Source: Pelomonas caseinilytica
Lineage (GTDB): Bacteria; Pseudomonadota; Gammaproteobacteria; Burkholderiales; Burkholderiaceae_C
NCBI RefSeq assembly: GCF_021353235.1
Contig: NZ_JAJTWT010000003.1
Coordinates: forward strand, 620,001 to 684,000
Length of the DNA stretch: 64,000 nucleotides
Direction of reading: 5' to 3'
Shown here one piece after another: positions 49,672 through 58,744 of this stretch. The first letter of the stretch is position 1; each line of letters begins with the position of its first letter. The position numbers and the translations under genes were made by a program. The notes under the pieces were generated by a model. That model was not told the DNA's origin, made no database searches, and saw nothing but the letters and a program-made list of their open reading frames with translations.

Positions 49672-49710
49672 GCAGCAGTTTCTTCGCCCGGTCAATCCGG
49701 CTTGCCAGTC

Positions 49711-50652
49711 ATGAATCAGCTCGACCAGCTCAAAGCCTTCACCACCGTCGTTGCCGACACGGGCAACTTCCTGCAGCTTGCGCAGTTCGCGCCGCGCGAT
49801 GCGACGACCAATCCCTCGCTCATCCTCAAGGCCGTTCAGTCGCCGGACTATGCGCCGCTGCTGAAGGCGACCGTCGAGGCGCATCGCGGCCAGCCGTTGG
49901 ACGAGATCGTCGACCACGTCCTCGTGCGCTTCGGGCTGGAGATCCTGAAGGTCGTGCCCGGCCGCGTGTCCACGGAGGTGGACGCCCGCCTGTCCTTCGA
50001 CAAGGCCGCCAGCCTGGCGCGGGCTCGACGAATCATTGCCTTGTACGAAGCGGCCGGCGTCCCGCGCGAGCGCGTGCTGATCAAGCTGGCGTCGACGTGG
50101 GAAGGTATCCAGGCCGCGGCCGAGCTGGAGCGCGAAGGCATCCGCTGCAACCTGACGCTGCTGTTCGCCTTCTGCCAGGCAGTGGCCTGCGCCGATGCCA
50201 AGGTGCAGCTGATCTCGCCGTTCGTGGGCCGCATCTACGACTGGTACAAGAAGTCGGCGGGTGCGAACTGGGACGAGACCGCCATGGCCGGCGTCAACGA
50301 CCCGGGCGTCAAGTCGGTGAGCCAGATCTACGCCTACTTCAAGCAACACGGCATCAAGACCGAGGTCATGGGCGCGAGCTTCCGCAACATCGGCCAGATC
50401 CAGGCGCTGTCGGGTTGCGACTTGCTGACCATCAGCCCCGACCTGCTGGCTCAGCTGCAGGCCAGCGACGCGACGCTGGCGCGTGTGCTGGACCCGGCCC
50501 GCGTGCAGCCCATGCCCGTGGTGCACTACGACGAAGCGGGCTTCCGGTTTGCGCTCAACGAAGACGCCATGGCCACCGAGAAGCTGGCCGAGGGCATCCG
50601 CCTGTTCGCCGTCGACGCCGGCAAGCTCGACAAGCTCATCGAAGCCTGCTGA
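49711..50652 (+). CDS. tal: Transaldolase
   Basis: Transaldolase moves a dihydroxyacetone unit between sedoheptulose 7-phosphate and glyceraldehyde 3-phosphate. The 313-residue classical form has the Schiff-base lysine K125 in IKLASTWEG, the conserved [12 protein letters not shown] (30-41), and [15 protein letters not shown]. The ATG at 49711 begins the conserved [20 protein letters not shown]; an earlier in-frame ATG would fall before the predicted transcript start. It is followed by pgi after 2 bases. Confidence 0.95.
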   Translation: MNQLDQLKAFTTVVADTGNFLQLAQFAPRDATTNPSLILKAVQSPDYAPLLKATVEAHRGQPLDEIVDHVLVRFGLEILKVVPGRVSTEVDARLSFDKAASLARARRIIALYEAAGVPRERVLIKLASTWEGIQAAAELEREGIRCNLTLLFAFCQAVACADAKVQLISPFVGRIYDWYKKSAGANWDETAMAGVNDPGVKSVSQIYAYFKQHGIKTEVMGASFRNIGQIQALSGCDLLTISPDLLAQLQASDATLARVLDPARVQPMPVVHYDEAGFRFALNEDAMATEKLAEGIRLFAVDAGKLDKLIEAC

Positions 50653-50654
50653 CC

Positions 50655-52277
50655 ATGGCCAAGCGCTGCGACCAGTCCCCCGCCTGGGCCGAGCTGCAGG
50701 CCCACTTCGCCGCGGATGGTCGCGGCTTCGATGTCCGCGAGGCCTTCGCGGCTGATGGCGGCCGCTTCGGCAGGCTGTCCTTCGAGGCGCCGGAGGTCTT
50801 TGCCGACCTGTCCAAGAACCGCATCGACGCGCCGACGCTGGCCCTGCTGCTCAAGCTGGCACGCGACTGCGGCATCGAGGCCAAGCGCGACGCGCTGCTG
50901 CGCGGCGACCCGGTCAACACGACCGAGGGGCGGGCGGTGCTCCACACGGCCTTGCGGGCGCCGGCCGGCAGCGGGGCGCCTTTCAACGCCGAGGTGCAGG
51001 CCTCGCTCGATGCCATGCTGGCCTTTGCGGAAGGCGTGCGCCGGGGCGACCGCGGTGAGATCCGCGATGTCGTGCACGTCGGCATCGGTGGCAGCGACCT
51101 CGGTCCGGCCATGGTGGTGCAGGCCTTGCAGGCCTACGGCCGCCGCGACCTGCGCCTGCATTTCGTCTCCAACGTGGACGGCCACGACCTGGCGCCCGTG
51201 CTCGCCGGCCTCGACGCGAGGCGGACGCTCTTCGTCGTCGCCTCCAAGACCTTCACGACGCAGGAGACCCTGGCCAACGCCCAGGCGGCCAAGGCCTGGT
51301 TCCTGGCCCAGGGCGGGACCGACGTCGCTCGCCATTTCGTGGCGACGAGCAGCAACACGGCTGCGGCAGCCGCCTTCGGCATCGACACCGCCTTCGGCTT
51401 CTGGGACTGGGTGGGCGGGCGCTATTCGCTCTGGTCGGTCATCGGCCTGCCCATCGCCATCGCCGTGGGGGCGGAGCACTTCCGGGCTCTGCTGGCCGGC
51501 GCCCATGCCATGGACCAGCATTTCGCGTCGATGCCGCTGGAGCGCAACCTGCCCGTACTGCTGGGGCTGCTGGATGTCTGGTACCGCAACTTCCATGGCT
51601 TCACCAGCCGCAGCGTCGCGCCCTACCACCAGGGCCTGCGCAGACTGCCGGCCTACCTCCAGCAGTTGGAGATGGAGAGCAACGGCAAGGGCGTGGACCT
51701 CGACGGGCATGCCTTGTCCATCGGCACCTCGCCCGTCGTCTGGGGCGAGGCCGGAACCAACGGCCAGCATGCCTACTTCCAGATGCTGCACCAGGGCACG
51801 GATGTGATCCCGGTGGAGTTCATCGCCGTCAAGCGGCCCAACCACGGCGCGAGCGGTGAGCTGGCCGTGAAGCTGGCCGACCAGCATCGCAAGCTCTTGG
51901 CCAACTGCCTGGCCCAGAGCCAGGCGCTGATGCAGGGCAAGACCTCCGCCGAGGCCCTGGCCGAGAACGCACCGACGGCGTCCCAGACGCTGGACCGCGA
52001 GGTGCTGGCCCGGCATCGCAGCTTTCCCGGCAACCGCCCGAGCACGACGCTGGTGCTGGACGCGCTGACGCCGCGTTCGCTCGGCGCCCTGATCGCACTC
52101 TACGAGCACCGCGTCTTCGTCACCGGCGCGCTATGGGGCATCAACAGCTTCGACCAATGGGGCGTGGAGCTGGGCAAGGCGCTGTGCAACCAGCTGCTGC
52201 CGCGCCTGGAGTCCGGCGACGTTGCCGGGCTGGATGGTTCGACCGCCGGCCTGCTGAATCGGCTGGTGGCGGCATGA
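50655..52277 (+). CDS. pgi: Glucose-6-phosphate isomerase
   Basis: Pgi interconverts glucose 6-phosphate and fructose 6-phosphate. The 540-residue protein carries the phosphate loop VGIGGSDLGPAM, the signature GRYSLWSVIGLPIAI, the catalytic Glu segment MESNGKGVD and HQGTDVIPVEFIA. The C-terminal GINSFDQWGVELGKALC is the second PROSITE-type signature. It lies 2 bases after tal and its stop overlaps the HAD gene start (ATGA), forming a tal-pgi-HAD operon. Confidence 0.95.
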   Translation: MAKRCDQSPAWAELQAHFAADGRGFDVREAFAADGGRFGRLSFEAPEVFADLSKNRIDAPTLALLLKLARDCGIEAKRDALLRGDPVNTTEGRAVLHTALRAPAGSGAPFNAEVQASLDAMLAFAEGVRRGDRGEIRDVVHVGIGGSDLGPAMVVQALQAYGRRDLRLHFVSNVDGHDLAPVLAGLDARRTLFVVASKTFTTQETLANAQAAKAWFLAQGGTDVARHFVATSSNTAAAAAFGIDTAFGFWDWVGGRYSLWSVIGLPIAIAVGAEHFRALLAGAHAMDQHFASMPLERNLPVLLGLLDVWYRNFHGFTSRSVAPYHQGLRRLPAYLQQLEMESNGKGVDLDGHALSIGTSPVVWGEAGTNGQHAYFQMLHQGTDVIPVEFIAVKRPNHGASGELAVKLADQHRKLLANCLAQSQALMQGKTSAEALAENAPTASQTLDREVLARHRSFPGNRPSTTLVLDALTPRSLGALIALYEHRVFVTGALWGINSFDQWGVELGKALCNQLLPRLESGDVAGLDGSTAGLLNRLVAA

Positions 52278-52894
52278 GGATCGTCTTCGACTTCGGCGGC
52301 GTCGTGTTCCGCTGGCATCCGGCCAGCTTCCTGGCCCGCATCTGGCCGCACCGCGTCGAGACGCTGGAGCAAGGCGCCCAGACCGCCGCGCAGTTCTTCC
52401 AGAACTATGGCGGCGACTGGGGCCTGTTCGACCAGGGCCTCATCGGCGCGGACGAAGTGGTGCGCCGCATTTCGGCGCGCACCGGCTGGCCGCGCGGCGA
52501 GGTCGAGGCGGTGGTGAAGGCCGTGCCCGACGAGCTGATGGCCATCCCGGCCACGGTGGTGCTGATCCGCGACCTCCGGGCCGCCGGGCATACCCTGCAC
52601 TTTCTGTCCAACATGCCCGAGCCTTACGCAGACCATCTCAGCAGCGCCTACCCGCTGACCGAGTGGTTCGAGTCGGGCCTGTTCTCGGGGCGGGTCAAGC
52701 AGATCAAGCCTGGCGCCGAGATCTTCGAGATGGCGGAGAAGCACTTCGGTGCGCTGCCCGAGGAACTGCTCTTCCTGGATGACCATCCCGCAAACGTCGA
52801 CGCGGCGCTGTCCCGCGACTGGCAGGCCTTCCTCTTCACCGATGCCGCCAGTGCGCGGCGCGAGTTCGTCTCCAGGCGCCTGCTCAGTGCATGA
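52274..52894 (+). CDS. HAD-superfamily hydrolase, sugar-phosphatase-like
   Basis: A 206-residue haloacid dehalogenase-fold protein of the subfamily that includes YihX, an alpha-glucose-1-phosphate phosphatase. The nucleophile is D6 in [11 protein letters not shown]; as in YihX-type proteins the usual second Asp is Gly. Motif II is FLSNMPE, motif III is the Lys of [11 protein letters not shown], and motif IV is [13 protein letters not shown]. Its coupling to pgi suggests a hexose-phosphate substrate (inference). The 3' end overlaps the convergent yacG by 11 bases. Confidence 0.82.
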   Translation: MRIVFDFGGVVFRWHPASFLARIWPHRVETLEQGAQTAAQFFQNYGGDWGLFDQGLIGADEVVRRISARTGWPRGEVEAVVKAVPDELMAIPATVVLIRDLRAAGHTLHFLSNMPEPYADHLSSAYPLTEWFESGLFSGRVKQIKPGAEIFEMAEKHFGALPEELLFLDDHPANVDAALSRDWQAFLFTDAASARREFVSRRLLSA

Positions 52895-53102
52895 GGTGCT
52901 CGCCGCCAGACCCCGGCTCGTCGGGGTCCTGGGGCGGCTGGGCGGGCACGCGAAAGGCTTCGCTCGCCCAGGCGCCGAGGTCGATCTGGCGGCAGCGCTC
53001 GCTGCAGAAAGGGCGCCACTTGTTGCTCGGGGCGAAGACGCTGTCGCCGCCGCACTGCGGGCAGCGGACGATGCGCGCCTTGGGCTTGGCGTCGGCCGTC
53101 AT
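52884..53102 (-). CDS. yacG: DNA gyrase inhibitor YacG (zinc-binding)
   Basis: YacG is a small zinc protein that inhibits DNA gyrase by binding GyrB. The 72-residue chain has the four zinc cysteines C14, C17, C33 and C37 (RCPQCGG and PFCSERCR), with the conserved NKWRPFC and IDLGAWASE. The ATG at 53102 overlaps the zapD stop (ATGA); an upstream GTG is possible. The coaE-zapD-yacG order after pilD is the standard one in proteobacteria. Confidence 0.9.
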   Translation of the reverse strand: MTADAKPKARIVRCPQCGGDSVFAPSNKWRPFCSERCRQIDLGAWASEAFRVPAQPPQDPDEPGSGGEHLMH

Positions 53103-53854
53103 GCGCACAGGGTCAGTTCGAAGCTGGCGTCCTCGGTGGCCAGCTTGAGCCGGCCTTCCTCGTCCTGACGCATCAACCGGATGGACACCATCAGGCGGTG
53201 GCCGGAAATCTCGGGGATGAGCCCGAGGCTGGGGTCGATGCGCATGCGCAGCAATTGGTAGACGCGGCCGGCCGGCAGGCTCTGCTGGAATTGACCGGCC
53301 ACGGCCGCCACCTTGTGCGGTGCGCCGGAATCCCGCAACAGGCCCAGCAGGACTTGAAGCGCTTCAGCCATGGGCATCAGCGATTGCGCCCAGCCCATGA
53401 GGTCCTTGCGGCGGCGCACCGGCAGCAACTGCTGCCAGTTGTAGTAGGCGGGCAGGTCGAATTCGCAGGTGCCGCCGGGGATGCTGATGCGGCTGCGGAT
53501 GCTCATCAGCCACTCGTTGCTGGCCAGGGCCGCGCCCGTCTTGCCGTTGAGTGCATTCAGGCGCTGGAAGGCGCCGTCGATGCGGGCGACGACTTCGTCG
53601 AGCCGTGCCTCGTCCACGCCGGGGCTGCCACGGTAGGCGTTGAACTGGGCCTTGTGCTTCTCGAGCTCCTTGAGCAGATCGCTCTTGAGGTCGGCCCGCG
53701 AGGCCACGTCGAGGATCTCGAACAGCGTGACCAGGGCGAAGTGGTGATCCAGCGCGGTGTCGCGCTCCATCAGGGCGCCGAGGCGGTCGAACAGGTGTTC
53801 GAGGCGGAGCATCGTGCGGATGCTCTCGTTGAACGGGTACTCGTACAGGACCAC
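53099..53854 (-). CDS. zapD: Cell division protein ZapD
   Basis: ZapD crosslinks FtsZ filaments at the Z ring. The 251-residue protein starts [20 protein letters not shown], a near-invariant ZapD start. It contains [21 protein letters not shown] and the C-terminal beta domain ([19 protein letters not shown]). It lies between coaE and yacG in the leftward group, with 16 bases to the coaE stop. Confidence 0.93.
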   Translation of the reverse strand: MVLYEYPFNESIRTMLRLEHLFDRLGALMERDTALDHHFALVTLFEILDVASRADLKSDLLKELEKHKAQFNAYRGSPGVDEARLDEVVARIDGAFQRLNALNGKTGAALASNEWLMSIRSRISIPGGTCEFDLPAYYNWQQLLPVRRRKDLMGWAQSLMPMAEALQVLLGLLRDSGAPHKVAAVAGQFQQSLPAGRVYQLLRMRIDPSLGLIPEISGHRLMVSIRLMRQDEEGRLKLATEDASFELTLCA

Positions 53855-53870
53855 GGGCGGCAGACTTCAG

Positions 53871-54476
53871 TCAGGGCGACGTGATTGTTTCACAGCCCCA
53901 GCGCGCGGCCAGGCTCATGACCTCGTTTCTGAGCGTGACAAGGGCGATGCCATCGTTCACGAGGACGGCATCGGCAGCGGCGCGGCGCGCCTCGCGGGAG
54001 GCCTGCGCCGCCATGGCGCCGCGGACCCGCTCGGGCGTCCAGCCGGGGCGCTGCAGCACGCGCTGGCATTGGGTGTCGGCCGAGCAATCCACCACCAGCA
54101 CCCGCGCGACACGCGCGCGCCAGCGGCCGGACTCGACCAGCAGCGGCACGTCGAACACCACGAGGGGGGCCGTCGCCGCGTCCGCTTGCCTCAGGGCCTC
54201 CGCGGTGATCAAGGGATGCAGGATGGCCTCGAGCCGGCGCTTGGCTGCGGCGTCGGAGAAGACAAGCGCGCGCATGCGGTCGCGATCCAGTGCGCCTTCG
54301 GTGGCGACGAAGTCGGCACCGAACTCCCGGGCAATGGCCGGCATGGCGGCACCGTCGGAGAGGGTCAGCCCACGGGAGATCGCATCGGTGTCGACGATGG
54401 CGGCTCCCGCCTCGCGGAGAAAGCCGGCCACCGTGCTCTTGCCGCTGCCGATGCCGCCGGTGAGGCCTATGCGCAT
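53871..54476 (-). CDS. coaE: Dephospho-CoA kinase
   Basis: CoaE performs the last step of coenzyme A synthesis. The 201-residue protein has the P-loop GGIGSGKST (6-14), the substrate motif VDTDAISRGL, and VVFDVPLLVESG, which is the Walker B-like block. The frame runs far upstream through pilD, but the ATG at 54476 starts exactly at the conserved MRIGLTGGIGSGKS and lies 8 bases after the pilD stop. Confidence 0.93.
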   Translation of the reverse strand: MRIGLTGGIGSGKSTVAGFLREAGAAIVDTDAISRGLTLSDGAAMPAIAREFGADFVATEGALDRDRMRALVFSDAAAKRRLEAILHPLITAEALRQADAATAPLVVFDVPLLVESGRWRARVARVLVVDCSADTQCQRVLQRPGWTPERVRGAMAAQASREARRAAADAVLVNDGIALVTLRNEVMSLAARWGCETITSP

Positions 54477-54484
54477 CGGCGCCT

Positions 54485-55423
54485 TCAGGCCCAGCCGAGC
54501 CAGCCGAGGACGGTCTGCTGGCCGGCAAACAGGACGACGAGGCCACCGCCGGCCAGGAAGGGACCGAAGGGAACGTAGCGGCCTTCGCGCAGGCCGGCGC
54601 TCATCTTCAGCGCGATGCCGACGACGGCGCCGATGGCCGATGCGCCGAGGACGATGGGCAGGATCATCTGCCAGCCGAGCCAGGCGCCGAGGGCGGCGAG
54701 GAGCTTGAAGTCGCCGAAGCCCATGCCTTCCTTGCCGGTGGCCAGCTTGAACAGCCAGTAGATGGACCACAGCGACAGATAGCCGGCCACCGCGCCGATG
54801 ACGGCCTTGTCGAGAGGCAGGGTCCAGCCCATCAGCGCGGCGACGAGGCCGCACCAGAGCAGCGGCTGGTTGATGGCGTCGGGCAGCAGCGTGGTGTCCC
54901 AGTCGATCATCGCCAGCGCGATCAGCGCGGCCACGAAGCCGCACCAGAGCAGGGTGGTCGGATGCGGCCCGAAGCGCCAGGCCAGGGCTGCGAACGCCAG
55001 GCCCGTGACGAGTTCGATGAGCGGATAGCGCTTGGAGATGGGCGCCTTGCACGACGCGCATTTGCCGCCCAGGCGCAGCCATCCGATCAGCGGCAGGTTC
55101 TCGTGCCAGCGCAACTGATGCCCGCAGTGAGGGCAGCGCGAGCGCGGGCGCGACAGCGTGAAGGGGGGCAGGGCCTCGATCCGCGTCCCATAGTCGTCGA
55201 CGGCCTTGGCCAGCTTGTCGGCGTCGCCTTGCGGCACTCCGGCGACGCGAGCCATGGCGGCGGCGTCGGTCAGTTGCGCGGCCGATTCATGCAGCCACTG
55301 GCGTTCCAGCATCAACGGCAGCCGGTGGATGACGACGTTCAGGAAACTGCCGATGCACAGGCCGAGGAGGCCGAGGATCCAGGGCGAGAGCCAAACGGAC
55401 CAGTCGATGGAATCAAGGGGCAT
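54485..55423 (-). CDS. pilD: Prepilin peptidase / N-methyltransferase PilD
   Basis: PilD cleaves and N-methylates prepilins and pseudopilins, here serving both the pil and gsp systems. The 312-residue polytopic protein has FLNVVIHRLP after the first helix and four zinc-type cysteines (CPHCG and CASCK). The two catalytic aspartates are in MIDWDTTLLPD and GMGFGDFKL. Compared with typical 280-290 residue forms there is an extra segment of about 45 residues between the first helix and the cysteine motif (WLHESAAQLTDAAAMARVAG and on). Confidence 0.94.
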   Translation of the reverse strand: MPLDSIDWSVWLSPWILGLLGLCIGSFLNVVIHRLPLMLERQWLHESAAQLTDAAAMARVAGVPQGDADKLAKAVDDYGTRIEALPPFTLSRPRSRCPHCGHQLRWHENLPLIGWLRLGGKCASCKAPISKRYPLIELVTGLAFAALAWRFGPHPTTLLWCGFVAALIALAMIDWDTTLLPDAINQPLLWCGLVAALMGWTLPLDKAVIGAVAGYLSLWSIYWLFKLATGKEGMGFGDFKLLAALGAWLGWQMILPIVLGASAIGAVVGIALKMSAGLREGRYVPFGPFLAGGGLVVLFAGQQTVLGWLGWA

Positions 55424-55488
55424 GGTGGCGGCGAGGTGAATGGGAGCGGCAGCAATCTACCCGCATTCGTTGGTGACGCTGCACGGAC

Positions 55489-56712
55489 TCAGACCACGGC
55501 GCCAATCTTGAAGATCGGCAGGTACATCGACACGACGATGCCCCCGATCAAGCTCCCCAGGATGACGATGATGAACGGCTCCATCAGACTCGACAGGGCC
55601 TTGACCGCTTCGTCCACCTCGTCCTCGTAGAACTCGGCGGCCTTGGCCAGCATGTGGTCCAGGGAGCCGGACTCCTCGCCGATGGACGCCATCTGCAGCA
55701 CCATCGTGGGGAAGATGCCTGTCGTCTGCATGGAGGTGGTCAGCGCCGAGCCGGTGGAGACGTCGCGCTGGATCTGCTCGGTCGCCTCGGCGAACACGGC
55801 ATTGCCCGAAGCCCCGCCCACCGAGTCGAGGGCTTCGACGAGGGGCACGCCGGCGGCGAACATCGTCGACAGCGTCCGCGTCCAGCGCGCGACGGCGGAC
55901 TTGTACATGAGGTCGCCGAAGACGGGGATCTTCAGCAGCAGGCGGTCCATGCGCTTTTGCATCTTCTCCGAGCGCTTCCAGCTCTGCAGGAAGAAGTAGA
56001 TGCCGCCGCCCAGCGAGCCGAAGATGGCCCACCACCATTTGACGAAGAACTCCGACATCGCGATGACGATCAGCGTGGGCGCCGGCAGATCGGCGCCGAA
56101 CGAGGTGAACACCTCCTTGAAGGCCGGAATGACGAAGATCATGATGACCGCGACGACGATGAAGGCCACGACCATCACGGCGATCGGATAGGTCAGCGCC
56201 GACTTGATCTTGTTCTTGATCGCGACGGTCTTCTCCTGGTAGACCGCCAGGCGATCGAGCAGGGCCTCCAGGATGCCGCCCGCTTCGCCCGCCTCGACGA
56301 GGTTGCAGTAGAGGGCGTCGAAGTACATCGGGTGCTTGCGAAAGGCTGCCGACAGGCTGGTGCCGGTCTCCACGTCCTGGCGGATGTCGTTGAGGAGCTT
56401 GGTCAGGCGGGGATTGGTGGCGCCGCGCGCGACGATATCGAAGGATTGCAGCAGCGGCACGCCGGCGCGCATCATCGTCGCCAGCTGGCGTGTGAAGACC
56501 GCGATGTCCTTCTGCTTGATCGAGCTGCCGCCGCTGGTGCGACGTTTCTTGACCTTGTTGACGAGAATGCCCTGGCGGCGCAGGGTCGCGCTCACCATCG
56601 CCTCGCCGCCGGCGCGCAATTCACCCTTGACGATCTTGCCGTTACGGTCCTTGCCTTCCCATTCGAAGACGAAGTCCTTGGCGGGTTTTGCTGCGGCGGC
56701 GGCAGTGGCCAT
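55489..56712 (-). CDS. pilC: Type IV pilus inner-membrane platform protein PilC
   Basis: PilC is the inner-membrane platform turned by the PilB and PilT motors. The 407-residue protein has two GspF domains, with KQKDIAVFTRQLATMMRAGV and ARWTRTLSTMFAAGVPLVEAL as the repeated cytoplasmic starts, and three membrane helices. FEWEGKDRNGKIVKGE near residue 16 is the usual N-terminal tag. It lies 19 bases after pilB and 65 before pilD in the same leftward transcript. Confidence 0.95.
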   Translation of the reverse strand: MATAAAAAKPAKDFVFEWEGKDRNGKIVKGELRAGGEAMVSATLRRQGILVNKVKKRRTSGGSSIKQKDIAVFTRQLATMMRAGVPLLQSFDIVARGATNPRLTKLLNDIRQDVETGTSLSAAFRKHPMYFDALYCNLVEAGEAGGILEALLDRLAVYQEKTVAIKNKIKSALTYPIAVMVVAFIVVAVIMIFVIPAFKEVFTSFGADLPAPTLIVIAMSEFFVKWWWAIFGSLGGGIYFFLQSWKRSEKMQKRMDRLLLKIPVFGDLMYKSAVARWTRTLSTMFAAGVPLVEALDSVGGASGNAVFAEATEQIQRDVSTGSALTTSMQTTGIFPTMVLQMASIGEESGSLDHMLAKAAEFYEDEVDEAVKALSSLMEPFIIVILGSLIGGIVVSMYLPIFKIGAVV

Positions 56713-56731
56713 GCGCTCTCCTCGAGACTGA

Positions 56732-58453
56732 TTATTCGTTGGTGGCGGACAGCACTTCTTCCAGCGTCGTCACGCCGGCGCGCACCTTGACCAGGCCGGA
56801 CTGGCGCAGGTCGCGCACGCCTTCCTTCTTGGCTTGCTCGGCGATGTCCATCGCCGTTCCCTCGGCCAGGATGATGCGCTGGATGTCCTCGGTGATGGGC
56901 ATCACTTGGTAAAGCCCCACGCGACCACGGTAACCATTCGTGCAATTGCTGCAACCGACGGCGCGGTAAGGCTTCCAGCTGCCGTCGAAGTCTTCCTCGG
57001 CGAAGCCCGCTTTGATCAAAGCCTCGCGGGGATAGTCGGCGGGCTGCTTGCAGTTCTCGCACAGGCGTCGTACCAGGCGCTGCGCCGTGATCAGCAGCAC
57101 GCTGGAGGCGATGTTGAAGGGCGCCACGCCCATGTTCAGCAGCCGGGTCAGCGTCTTGGGCGCGTCGTTGGTGTGCAGGGTCGACATGACCAGGTGGCCC
57201 GTCTGGGCCGCCTTGATGGCGATGTCGGCCGTCTCCAGGTCGCGGATCTCGCCGACCATGATGATGTCCGGATCCTGGCGGAGGAAGGATTTCAGGGCGG
57301 CGGAGAAGGTCAGGCCTGCCTTGTCGTTGACGTTGACCTGGTTGATGCCCGGCAGGTTGATTTCGGCCGGATCCTCCACGGTGGAGATGTTGACTCCAGG
57401 CTGGTTGAGGATGTTCAGGCAGGTGTAGAGCGACACCGTCTTGCCTGAGCCGGTCGGACCGGTCACCAGCACCATACCGTAAGGCCGGGTGATGGCCGCC
57501 AGCAGGCGCTCCTTTTCGATCTTCTCGTAGCCCAGGGCGTCGATACCGAGCTTGGCGGAAGACGAGTCCAGGATACGGATGACGATCTTTTCGCCGAACA
57601 GCGTGGGCAGGGTGCTGACGCGGAAGTCGATGGACTTGGAGCCGAACTTCAGCTTCATGCGGCCGTCCTGCGGCACGCGGCGCTCGGCGATGTCCAGCCG
57701 GGAGATGACCTTGATGCGCGAGGACAGCTTGTCCTTGATGGCGATGGGCGGCTGGGTGATCTCGCGCAGTTCGCCGTCCACGCGGAAGCGCACGCGGTAG
57801 TGGAATTCGTAGGGCTCGAAATGCAGGTCGGAGGCGCGCAGGTTGATGGCGTCCACCAGCATCTTCTGCAGGAAGCGCACGACCGGCGCGTCCTCGACGT
57901 CGGCCAGCTCGGCCGACTCCTGCTGGGGTGTGGCGTCTTCCTCGGCGATGTCGAAGTCGAAGTCGCCCCCTGCGATGGACTCGAGCGTTTCGGCCGCGCT
58001 GGCGCCGGCGCTCACCAGCATCTTCGAGAGCTTGTCGTGTTCGACGATGACCCACTCGGGTTGCAGCTGGGTCGCGAACTTGATGCGCTCGATGACCTCC
58101 AGGTCGGTCGGGTCGGCCCCGCCGACGAAGAGCCGGTTCCCCCGGCGCGACAGCGCGACGACCTGGTATTGCTGCTGCAGCTTGGCGTCGATGACGTTCT
58201 GCGGCATGCGCTGGACGTCCATCGCCGACAAGTCCAGCAGCGGCAGCGCGAGGGCGCTGGACAGTGTGTGGGCCAGATCGAAGGGCGACACCTGGCCGCT
58301 GGCGATCACGGCGTTGACGAAGCTGATCTTCTTCTCGCGCGCCTGTTTGACGAGATCCTCGGCGGCCTTGGCTTGCAGCTTGCCGGCATGCACCAGCATG
58401 CGCGCGACCCCGGAGAGGGCAGACTGGTGCGGCTCGGCGAGCGTGGTTTCCAC
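56732..58453 (-). CDS. pilB: Type IV pilus extension ATPase PilB
   Basis: PilB is the hexameric ATPase that drives pilus extension. The 573-residue protein has an N-terminal MshEN/GspE-N domain (to about 160), Walker A GPTGSGKTVSLY, an Asp box, Walker B PDIIMVGEIRDLETADIA and a His box with TLHTNDAPKTLTRL. The zinc tetracysteine site is in LCENCKQ and GCSNCTNGYRGR. The GTG at 58453 is chosen because METTLAEPHQSALSGVARML fits the family; the frame is open 38 codons further, without conservation. The tRNA-Pro gene lies upstream. Confidence 0.92.
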   Translation of the reverse strand: METTLAEPHQSALSGVARMLVHAGKLQAKAAEDLVKQAREKKISFVNAVIASGQVSPFDLAHTLSSALALPLLDLSAMDVQRMPQNVIDAKLQQQYQVVALSRRGNRLFVGGADPTDLEVIERIKFATQLQPEWVIVEHDKLSKMLVSAGASAAETLESIAGGDFDFDIAEEDATPQQESAELADVEDAPVVRFLQKMLVDAINLRASDLHFEPYEFHYRVRFRVDGELREITQPPIAIKDKLSSRIKVISRLDIAERRVPQDGRMKLKFGSKSIDFRVSTLPTLFGEKIVIRILDSSSAKLGIDALGYEKIEKERLLAAITRPYGMVLVTGPTGSGKTVSLYTCLNILNQPGVNISTVEDPAEINLPGINQVNVNDKAGLTFSAALKSFLRQDPDIIMVGEIRDLETADIAIKAAQTGHLVMSTLHTNDAPKTLTRLLNMGVAPFNIASSVLLITAQRLVRRLCENCKQPADYPREALIKAGFAEEDFDGSWKPYRAVGCSNCTNGYRGRVGLYQVMPITEDIQRIILAEGTAMDIAEQAKKEGVRDLRQSGLVKVRAGVTTLEEVLSATNE

Positions 58454-58633
58454 TGCTAGGGCGTCAAAGACGCAAAGATCGGACGTTCGGCGATTGTGCC
58501 AGTGGCCGACAACGCCAGAAGCGAGCGGATCTACGAGGTTTGGTGAAGGATTTCGGCTCTGCCGCAACTGCGTCGGCGTTAGGCCTGACTGTGTCGTTGC
58601 CGGCAGTCGTGTCCTCGTCCCGAGGGAAAGACT

Positions 58634-58710
58634 TGGTCGGGGTGAGAGGATTCGAACCTCCGGCCTCTACGTCCCGAACGTAGCGCTCTACCAGGCTAAG
58701 CTACACCCCG
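58634..58710 (-). tRNA. tRNA-Pro (anticodon CGG)
   Basis: A 77-nt cloverleaf on the minus strand. The acceptor CGGGGTG/CACCCCG is followed by discriminator A and an encoded CCA. The D-arm is GTAGCTTAGCCTGGTAGAGC, the anticodon loop is TTCGGGA with anticodon CGG (stem CTACG/CGTAG), and the T-loop is GGTTCGAATCC. It reads codon CCG, the preferred proline codon in GC-rich genomes. No integrase or attachment-site duplication is seen nearby. Confidence 0.97.
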
Positions 58711-58744
58711 ATTGTCTTTCGACCGCCCGTTGCGCGGCGCCTAT

